This document shows positions 6,293-13,269 of a stretch of 17,341 nt of DNA, piece by piece. The notes below the pieces were generated by a model, which worked only from the letters and a program-made list of their open reading frames with translations, did no database searches and had not been told where the DNA came from. Source of the stretch: Sanchytrium tribonematis (lineage: Eukaryota > Sanchytriomycota > Sanchytriomycetes > Sanchytriales > Sanchytriaceae); the NCBI GenBank assembly GCA_018985235.1, contig JADGIG010000123.1, forward strand, positions 1 through 17,341. The letters are read 5' to 3'. Made by a program: the position numbers and the translations under genes. The stretch's first letter is position 1. Every line of letters begins with the position of its first letter.

Positions 6293-9233
6293 ATGAACAA
6301 GAAAGTTGTAGCTTTGGAAAACTTTGTGTCGAGCGATAATTTGGCACAGTTTGCTAAAAATTCAATCATTCAAGTAATTCAAGAGGACCCCAGTGGATAT
6401 TACTATTATGGTTTTAATACAGAAAAAAAGGGCGGATGGTTTGTTAAAACTGCAGTAGCAGATTACGTTGAGCCTCCTGTTGTACCTGTAGTAGAGCCTC
6501 CTAAACTTGCACCTGTGTCTTCTGGATTTATGACTCCGGAACAGATGGAAGCTTTGGGAATGCAAAAACCTAAAAAAGTTGCACCCATTGCTCCTGTCAT
6601 AGACAATGCTCAACCAGAATTAAGAAAAGCACCCGCTCCCAGCATACCTGTTGAGAATAATGAGCAAACAATGAGAAGGAAAGCTGCACCACCACCTCCT
6701 CAAAGCACTTTTACGCAAGATGTGATGTCCTCTGGAATTGCTTGGAATGACATGGATAAAATTAACGCATTGATGAACCAAAGCAATTCTGGTTCCCAGT
6801 CTAAGCAAACATCTCTTGGGGAAGGTGAATCGAATTACTCAACAGCTGGAAGAAAAAAAATCGCACCAACGCCTCCAACCACGGATTCACCTTCTTCCAC
6901 ACTTCAGAGGTCTGAAAGCAACCAAAATAACTCTCCACCAGAATCTATGCAGTCATTGGGGAGGAAAAAAGCGCCCCCTCTTCCGACTTCAAGTGACGAA
7001 TTTATTACTAACAAAAAGAGCGCACCAACTATTCCTGAGTCAGAGCCTGTTAACTATTCTTCTATCAATAGAAAAAAGGCACCAGCACCTCCTCCAGAGT
7101 CTGTTCAAATTGACAATGGAAATACCGCTAAAACAAGAAAGGCATCTGCGCCACCTCCACCTCAGCTACAGGCCAACTGGATGAATGTTGACAGTTTAAA
7201 CTCGATGATGAGTCCTATCTCACCTGTTCCGCGTACTACGGACACAGATTTTATTAATTCAAAAAGAACAAGTGCCCTAGATCAATCCGTGTTGGGAAAT
7301 AACTATGCTCAGCCTGTATCAAACGATTATACCTCCAATCCAAGACCCGACCGTAAAACCTCTGTAACTGCAAACGTTGAAAGAGAAAGGTCAGAATCTA
7401 TAAGTATGACAAATTCTAGGCGTAGTACAGTTGGTCAAGGAAACATGTTTTCAGACGCGAATTCGCCCGACATGAATAAATCGACGGGAAATAGAAGCCG
7501 ATCAGACTCCAGCTCAAAGGTCAGTCGAGGAAGAGCTGCTTCTAATGGAAAAGCCATATTGCAGCAAATGGATGTTAATGATTTGGCTTCGGCAAATACA
7601 AGCTTGACTGTGAAAAATGATCAAATGAAATCTATGGACGAACTTCTTGGGCCCTCAGTTAAAAATACTGCGACATTATTTGGTGAATCTAAATCTGCTA
7701 ATCAAAAAAGTCCTCTAGATGATTATGCCGCTCGAAATTTTGGAGCGGATGACAAAGGGTTTACTTGGCAGAAAATCCCTATTAAAAAGCCGATGCATAA
7801 AATTAGCGATACAAATGCGAGAAAATTAGTATTGAATTGCTTTGAATGCATTCTGAGTTATTGCGGTGACGCCTCTGGAAATAGATTTGATGCCGCAAGA
7901 ACAGTAGTTGATATTTCAAAAAGTCCTTTAGCCTCTGATGAAGTTGTTTGCCAGTTATTAAAGCAAACTATTAATAATACCAGTTCTGTGGCAGAATCCT
8001 CAATTAGAGTTTGGGCTTTATTATGTTTGGTGCTAGTCTATGCGGAACCATCATTAGCTTTGAAACAGGCTTTGATTGAACATTTAAAAATTGTTGCGAA
8101 GTATGACAAGCCTTTTGATCAATTGGCTAAAAAATGTATGGAAAATTTACATTTGGCTGGTGTCGAACAAAGAAGAAAAATGTTGCCATCTAACATTGAA
8201 ATATTAGCTTTCGAGCTAACCAAATACTGCATTCCTTTAAAATTGGAATATCCTAATGGTGTATCGAAGTCGTATAATGTCTCGCCGTTTACAAAAGGGT
8301 CCGATGTCTTAACACAGGCTGTCAAATATTTATCGCTACCTGACTTTCTTGATCACGGCATCGCAATTTCAATTGATGAATTGGAGGTGCTGCCAATTCT
8401 TCCGGATGAAAAGGTATTGGACGTTATTGCGATCGTGGAAAAACTCATTGTTGACAAAGATGATAAGAAAGTAGAAGCTTCTCTTGAAACACTAGAAAAG
8501 GCGAAATTCTCTTTAATTCGAAAAGTATGGATGAAAGTAGATCCTCTGTTATTTAACGAAATGGACGAGTGGGAACTTACACAAATTTACAACGAGATTA
8601 GACCCAACTTTATTAGTGGAAACTGGTTGGGTCAACTTCAACTGCAAAAAGATTACTTGGATGTTATGAGTAATTTAGCTGCTACTCGTTCATTAGTTGA
8701 AGGAAAAGGTGATTTAAATTACAATGCTTATTTTCCAAAAGTATATCTGGACTTGCATGATAAGAAAGAAAAAAAGAAAGAAAATTCTGCCGTTCAGGTT
8801 GCATTTGCCAACGCTGTGGAGCAATCTAGGTATGCCAAATCCTTGCAATTAAAAAGAGAGTTTATCAAAGTAGTACACGAATGGGATTTATTTGGAAGCA
8901 GAGTATTTCAAGTTGTATTTGACAGTGATAATAGATTGGCTGGTGACGCTTTTTGCGCTATTAGACCAGATGATGTGTGGTTCTTGGACTCTTCCAGAAA
9001 GCCAATCTCTACTATTAAATATCCCGATATTCAAAAATTAACTTTGGAACAGGGCGGTAGAGAAGTCTTGATAAAGTCTGGAACTGTTGCGCAACAGAGA
9101 GTCATTCGATTCCAGTCTAGACAAGGTTTCGCTATTCAAACTGCGTAGTTATAATTAATTTAGCATAAATATTTACATACAACAGCACAAGCTTTTAGAA
9201 AAAGCTAGACAACCTGCGTCGAAATTACTTTAA
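6293..9233 (+). CDS. SH3 / proline-rich / MyTH4-FERM scaffold protein, no myosin motor (two exons)
   Basis: The exons are 6293-9144 and 9164-9233; the product is 973 aa. An N-terminal SH3-like fold (about residues 3-58) runs from VVALENF through GGWFVKTAVADYVEPP. A low-complexity region (about 62-480) holds repeated R/K-K-x-A-P-x-P motifs. A MyTH4 domain (about 490-635) follows, with the hallmark LASDEVVCQLLKQTINNT and IRVWALLCLVLVYAEPS. It runs into a FERM module (about 645-973) with F1 start IPLKLEYPNGVSKSY and an F3 PTB-like end. MyTH4-FERM tandems bind microtubules and membrane-receptor tails, usually as myosin tails; no motor domain is present here. I infer a cortical actin/microtubule adaptor. 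The ATG at 6293 is the first in frame; an upstream GTG at 6239 is not a credible eukaryotic start. The last 23 residues depend on a 19-nt intron. Confidence 0.85.
6623..7165 (+). repeat. Degenerate Lys/Arg-x-x-Pro-x-x-Pro repeats in the MyTH4-FERM protein
   Basis: Seven copies of a basic-Ala-Pro motif are spaced 13-60 residues apart. Five fit the class I SH3-ligand pattern K-x-x-P-x-x-P: KAAPPPP, KIAPTPP, KKAPPLP, KSAPTIP and KKAPAPP (about residues 130, 189, 225, 242 and 261). RKAPAPSIP and RKASAPPPP are looser copies. The protein's own N-terminal SH3 is a possible partner. Confidence 0.7.
9145..9163 (+). other. 19-nt spliceosomal intron in the MyTH4-FERM gene
   Basis: The intron reads GTAGTTATAATTAATTTAG. 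It is phase 2 (GC|C). Unspliced reading stops at its own TAG (9146-9148). Splicing opens a 70-nt last exon to TAA at 9231-9233 and adds INIYIQQHKLLEKARQ-type residues, a plausible final F3 helix. Length, donor, TTAAT and acceptor match the other four introns. Confidence 0.85.
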
Positions 9234-9293
9234 GTAAATTTATTTGAAATATAAAACTTGGCATTCCCCTTGAATTCATTCTTTTACACTTCT

Positions 9294-9557
9294 ATGAAAT
9301 CCAGACTAGATTCATTGCTGAACGAATGTCAATCTTACATGGATGAATTAAGCAACGACATTGACTCGAGCAAATCTAATGATATATCCACCAGCAATTC
9401 GACTGATTCCTTGAGCAATATGTCTAGTAGTTTTTCGACCGAATCACTTACAACTTTCAAATTGGCCAACTTCGAAATGAATGGAGAAGAACTGATAAAC
9501 TTTTTGAAATATCAAAAGCTACTTAGGCTGCCACCAAGAACAAGTTCCAAAAAATAG
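9294..9557 (+). CDS. Small serine-rich orphan protein (87 aa)
   Basis: This frame of 87 codons starts at ATG 9294 and belongs to no family I recognise. The start (MKSRLDSLLNECQSYMDEL) is likely helical. The middle is Ser/Asn/Asp/Thr-rich (about residues 19-52). The end (MNGEELINFLKYQKLLRLPP, then a basic tail) looks like an amphipathic helix plus a basic patch. An AATAAA follows 14 nt after the stop. A TTG 36 nt upstream extends the frame but is unlikely to be a start. It sits between the MyTH4-FERM gene (60 bp) and CLF1 (51 bp), both on the same strand. Its size makes it uncertain, but it fills an interval otherwise empty in a tightly packed region. Confidence 0.5.
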   Translation: MKSRLDSLLNECQSYMDELSNDIDSSKSNDISTSNSTDSLSNMSSSFSTESLTTFKLANFEMNGEELINFLKYQKLLRLPPRTSSKK

Positions 9558-9571
9558 GGATTTATATACCA

Positions 9572-9577
9572 AATAAA
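9572..9577 (+). terminator. AATAAA signal after the serine-rich gene
   Basis: An AATAAA lies 14 nt past the TAG at 9555-9557, in the 51-bp gap before CLF1. This is a sequence match only. Confidence 0.4.
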
Positions 9578-9608
9578 AATAATTTAATCATTTTTGTAAC
9601 AAAGGACA

Positions 9609-11603
9609 ATGAATTCTAGATTTGACACTTCAATCAAAAATAAGGCAGTTGCAGAATACCAATTAACAGCTGAACATCTCATCAGGGAAGCTTTTGACAA
9701 TCAGACAAAATTGCCATATTTAGACCACAAAATAAAAGACGAGGAAGAATTTGATCACTTGATTTTTATGAAAAGAAAGACATTTGAGGAAGGACTGAGG
9801 CGGACAAAATACAACATCGGGCTTTGGATAAATTATTCCACATTCGAAATGCAATTGAAGAATTGGGATCGCGCAAGAAGTATTTTTGAAAGGATGCTTG
9901 ATATTGACTATCGAAATCTCAAGATATGGTTTAAATATTTAGAAATGGAACTTAGCAACAAACAATTTAATTACGCCAGAAATCTTCTAGAGCGTGCCGT
10001 CAACTTACTCCCGAAAATCGATAACTTTTGGTTAAAATACATTCAGCTCGAAATTAGCCAACGGGAATTTTCCAATGTCATGAAATTGTATGAAAGATGG
10101 CTAGAAAATAAACCAGAGCCTGAAATCTATAGTAAGGCTTGCCAATATTATACCCGCGGAAAACATTACGATTTGGCTCGCAAAGTATTGATCAAACTGG
10201 TTGAAGATTATCCTACGTCTACTTCATGGAAAAGACTATCTGAGTATGAAGAGAGACACGATGGTGAAAGTGCAGCAAGAGGTGTTTATGAAAAATCTTT
10301 GCAGCACTATAAGTCTGATCCTCCACATTCCTTATTATTGAATTTCGCAAAATTTGAACAGCGTTGCAAGCAATTCGAAAGGTGCAGACAAATTTATAAA
10401 TATGCAATGGGAAAGTTTGAAAAAGATCCCGTTGCCAGAACAGCCATAAGTTCGGCATTTCAAACATTTGAAAAGCAAATTGGTGACCCAAGCGGCATCA
10501 ACAATGCAATCGTACTTGAAAAGGCCATGCATTTTGAAGATATTTTAAATTCATCAAATAATGTAGACACTTGGATTGAATATTTGAATATGGAAGAATC
10601 AATATTAAATGACCAGCTTGAATACTTTATCGACTTTGAAACAATCGAGAGTATTAAAGACCTCTCAGTACAAAAACAAGTTCTCAAGATAAGGAATCTA
10701 TACGAACGCTCAATCCGCAATCCTCCAGCTCAAATTAAATCATTTTGGAAAAGGTACTCTTTCTTGTGGATTAAATATTTAATGTTCGAGGAATTGACTT
10801 GTCGCCAAATTGATAACTGTGATAACATTATAGTTAAATGTATTGAATTCATTTCCAACATGCCATTTACGGTTTCCAAATTATGGAATTATTGCGCCCT
10901 TTTCTACATTCGGCAAAAACAGGTAGATAAAGCTCGTAAAATTTTTAAAAAAGGGATTGAAAATTTGCCTACAGGAAGACTGTATATGTATTATATAGAT
11001 TTGGAAACAAATTTACGAAATTTCAAAAATTCTAGATTTTTATTCAACGAATTACTTTGCAAATTTCCAAATAGAATTGAGTCTTATCTAGATTATGCGA
11101 GATTCGAATTGGAAATGGGTGAAACTGATAGAGCCAGAGCGATATTTGAGGTTGCACTTACACAGAATGTTGATCAATCGCAGATTTGGAGAAATTTTAT
11201 TGATTTCGAAGAAGCGTTAGGTGAATACGATAAATGTATATTATTGTTCGAGCGCTTATTGAAAAACAATGTAAATCCTATGGACTACAACTTGTACGGT
11301 CAGTTTTTTGCTAAGATTAATGTTCAAAAGGGTCGTGAAATTTATCAAAAAGCTTATGAACTGATGAAAGAAAAGAATTTAACTGAAAGCAGACTTCAGG
11401 TACTTGAATACTGGAAAAAGTTCGAACTTTCATTTGGTGATGCGTTAAGTCTAAACAATTTACTTGCTAAAATGCCTAAACTCGTCAAAACTAAAACTCT
11501 TTTGGGGGAAAAAGAAGAATATATTTGGCCAGATTCTACTTCCGACAAAGGTACATTAAAACTTTTGGAAATGGCAAAAAAATGGAAGCAATCTCAAGAT
11601 TAA
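9609..11603 (+). CDS. CLF1: Pre-mRNA splicing factor Clf1 / Crooked neck (HAT repeats)
   Basis: Clf1/CRNKL1 is a scaffold of the Prp19 (NTC) complex, needed for spliceosome activation. The frame is uninterrupted and gives 664 aa, close to yeast Clf1 (687). The N-terminus carries the family signature (IKNKAVAEYQLTAEHLIREA). Half-a-TPR repeats then fill the protein, each of the form W-x-x-Y-x-x-F/L-E followed by A-R-x-I/L-F/Y-E-R, for example IGLWINYSTFEMQLKNWDRA and IWFKYLEMELSNKQFNYARN. The end, YIWPDSTSDKGTLKLLEMAK, matches the conserved Clf1 tail, so the protein is complete. Its stop is 9 bp from the convergent RGP1 stop, and no AATAAA follows nearby, so its 3' end must lie within RGP1 coding sequence. 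Confidence 0.96.
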   Translation: MNSRFDTSIKNKAVAEYQLTAEHLIREAFDNQTKLPYLDHKIKDEEEFDHLIFMKRKTFEEGLRRTKYNIGLWINYSTFEMQLKNWDRARSIFERMLDIDYRNLKIWFKYLEMELSNKQFNYARNLLERAVNLLPKIDNFWLKYIQLEISQREFSNVMKLYERWLENKPEPEIYSKACQYYTRGKHYDLARKVLIKLVEDYPTSTSWKRLSEYEERHDGESAARGVYEKSLQHYKSDPPHSLLLNFAKFEQRCKQFERCRQIYKYAMGKFEKDPVARTAISSAFQTFEKQIGDPSGINNAIVLEKAMHFEDILNSSNNVDTWIEYLNMEESILNDQLEYFIDFETIESIKDLSVQKQVLKIRNLYERSIRNPPAQIKSFWKRYSFLWIKYLMFEELTCRQIDNCDNIIVKCIEFISNMPFTVSKLWNYCALFYIRQKQVDKARKIFKKGIENLPTGRLYMYYIDLETNLRNFKNSRFLFNELLCKFPNRIESYLDYARFELEMGETDRARAIFEVALTQNVDQSQIWRNFIDFEEALGEYDKCILLFERLLKNNVNPMDYNLYGQFFAKINVQKGREIYQKAYELMKEKNLTESRLQVLEYWKKFELSFGDALSLNNLLAKMPKLVKTKTLLGEKEEYIWPDSTSDKGTLKLLEMAKKWKQSQD

Positions 11604-11612
11604 TCGAAGGTC

Positions 11613-12729
11613 CTATAATTTGTATGATAGCTGATAGATTTTCGGTAAACACTGCGAATGTAATTTCGATGGAAATACTGATATTGGTATCCTGCTCTCT
11701 AAGGTCCGTAAGGTTCTTTTATGAGGTTTGAAAATGGCGACCAAATCGTTGGACTTTTCTTCTTCTAGGCCCAAGCTGAGTTCTGTTGGAATTTCGATTT
11801 TAACCTTCAAAAACCATGCTAACTTAATTTGCTTACTTTCAAATCCTGAAGTTGCTTGGGGCGGAATTTGTACCGTAAATATGTTTTTGTACTGATTCAT
11901 CCCTGTAAAAAAAACTGAATTCCAGGTTTTTTTCCCAAGCCTACCATCAACGTGTGTCTCTTCAGTTTCGACCGAAATTTCAATATTACAGCAAAAATCA
12001 TGCAATGCCTTGATACTACCAATAATTGGCCTTCCCAATATGGATGCGGACTTGAAAATAGTTACTTTAGCAATTTTGGCATCATCATTTGAGATGTAGA
12101 AATAAACTTGATTAATTTCAAATACCAGAATCGCTATCAATGACATTTTGCTCCACTTCATCCAAAAATACGTCCAGATTCATTTGCTCCTGAATCTCAT
12201 CAAAATCTTGGGGGTTTCTCAAAGCATCTATCATCTGAATTAGCTTTCTCGGAGAAGTTGGAGACATTAGACTGTCAATACCTTGAACTGAGAAAGCTAA
12301 AGGTTGAAAATAGAAACCCTTTTCGAAATCAAAATCTTCGCAATTGTTTGAGCCCGCAGGAAAATAAATAAATGGTGCCTGAAGCTGTTTCGACTGTTCA
12401 TTTTCATATACAAAAAAAACAACCATTTTGTAGATTATTTTAAAGCTTGATCCTTGGTTGTAAGTGGGAGGCAGTTTGTGAGGCATAATTACAGATACTT
12501 TGCAATTCGTATAGTCTGCAATATATGGTTTTGATGAATAGAACGTGTGCTCAGAATGATAAAAATAATTGCCCACTCCTTTCATTTTAAAATTTTCAAG
12601 CTTGACGTTTTTAGAGAATATCTCACCAACAACTTGGAATAATACCAATTCAACATCTTGCTCATTAATTATTTTGAATTTGAGCTTTTCTCCAGAAAAA
12701 CACACTTGATTTTCAAAGATCACCGACAT
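11613..12729 (-). CDS. RGP1: Rgp1, subunit of the Ric1-Rgp1 Rab6/Ypt6 exchange factor (two exons)
   Basis: Ric1-Rgp1 activates Rab6/Ypt6 at the Golgi for endosome-to-Golgi traffic. Exon 1 is 12729-12126, exon 2 is 12106-11613, and the product is 365 aa (human RGP1 is 391). The N-terminus is arrestin-like beta sandwich (VCFSGEKLKFKIINEQD; the Pro-rich LPPTYNQGSSFKIIYKMVV). After the splice the protein reads VYFYISNDDAKIAKVTIFKS, the family pattern of aromatic-isoleucine strand, K-x-A-K, then LGRPIIG. RIPISVFPSK near the end fits the last strand. Unspliced reading stops inside the intron. It starts 34 bp from the divergent TMCO1 ATG. Family identity is judged from pattern, so an alternative arrestin-fold protein is possible but less likely. 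Confidence 0.78.
12107..12125 (-). other. RGP1: 19-nt spliceosomal intron in RGP1
   Basis: On the minus strand the intron reads GTATTTGAAATTAATCAAG. It is phase 1 (TCT G|TT TAT). Retention gives an in-frame TGA within the intron; splicing joins two frames into one arrestin-like protein. TTAAT sits at intron positions 11-15. Confidence 0.9.
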
Positions 12730-12763
12730 TTATAATTTCCTGTTGAAACTCCGTTTTAGGCAA
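12730..12763. promoter_or_regulatory. 34-bp divergent intergenic region (RGP1 and TMCO1)
   Basis: Only 34 bp separate the two start codons. A TATA-like TATAATT (12731-12737) is present. At least one gene must have part of its core promoter inside the other's coding sequence, or both leaders are only a few nucleotides long. Confidence 0.4.
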
Positions 12764-13234
12764 ATGACATTTGCTTCGGGATTACTTGTTGCATTTATCA
12801 CAAGTATCTTGAGCGAGCTGGCGAATTGGTATTTTGTATTTGGAACCAAGGAATACAAAATATATCAAGATCGCATCAACAACATTCAAAAATTGAAGAA
12901 GAAAACGAAAATATCGGACAAGGATCTTAGACATTATACAATGCTCAGCAGTAGAATGCAATTCAAGTCTTTGATTTTTACAAGTGTCATTTTATTTGTG
13001 GGTTACAATTATGTACCGGGTGATACAATTGTACTGCCATTTAAGGCTCCATTTTCTTACTTACAGCGAAATATCAAGGACCCAACAGAATATCTTGCCA
13101 CAGATATGTTTGTATACGTTTTGGGTATGGCCGTATTTAAATCATTGCTCCAAAAACTGTTGAATGGTAGCAACAATATGCAACTAGCATTTAAATTAGC
13201 TCAAGAAGATTTTGAGAAAAAATGGAATTCATAA
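12764..13234 (+). CDS. TMCO1: TMCO1, ER membrane protein of the multipass translocon / Ca-load channel
   Basis: TMCO1 belongs to the GET1/EMC3/TMCO1 superfamily of ER insertases. In animals it sits in the multipass translocon and is also proposed to be a calcium-load-activated channel. The 156-aa product (human 188) has TM1 at about residues 4-24 and a basic coiled coil at about 28-60. RMQFKSLIFTSVILFVGY (TM2), LPFKAPFSYLQRNI and a third TM (FVYVLGMAVFKSLLQKLL) follow. The order coiled coil, RM-x-x-KS, LPF-x-PxSYIQ is diagnostic when compared with human TMCO1. The first ATG is 12764; a TTG at 12743 would add seven residues but is unlikely. An AATAAA begins right after the stop. Yeasts lack TMCO1, so its presence suggests an early-branching lineage. 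Confidence 0.87.
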   Translation: MTFASGLLVAFITSILSELANWYFVFGTKEYKIYQDRINNIQKLKKKTKISDKDLRHYTMLSSRMQFKSLIFTSVILFVGYNYVPGDTIVLPFKAPFSYLQRNIKDPTEYLATDMFVYVLGMAVFKSLLQKLLNGSNNMQLAFKLAQEDFEKKWNS

Positions 13235-13240
13235 AATAAA
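13235..13240 (+). terminator. AATAAA directly after the TMCO1 stop
   Basis: The AATAAA begins on the base after TAA (13232-13234), in the 35-bp gap before SNF5. This is a sequence match only. Confidence 0.4.
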
Positions 13241-13269
13241 AAAATCTTCTGAATCTCCTTTTCAAACTC

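Noticed and set aside
6816-7184. Plus-strand 122-codon frame inside the proline-rich linker
   Set aside because: It is a shifted-frame shadow of repeated K-x-x-P-x-x-P coding sequence.
6293-9233. Sla1-type endocytic adaptor (SH3, proline-rich)
   Set aside because: There is only one SH3 and no SHD1 or LxxQxTG repeats; the second half is clearly MyTH4-FERM.
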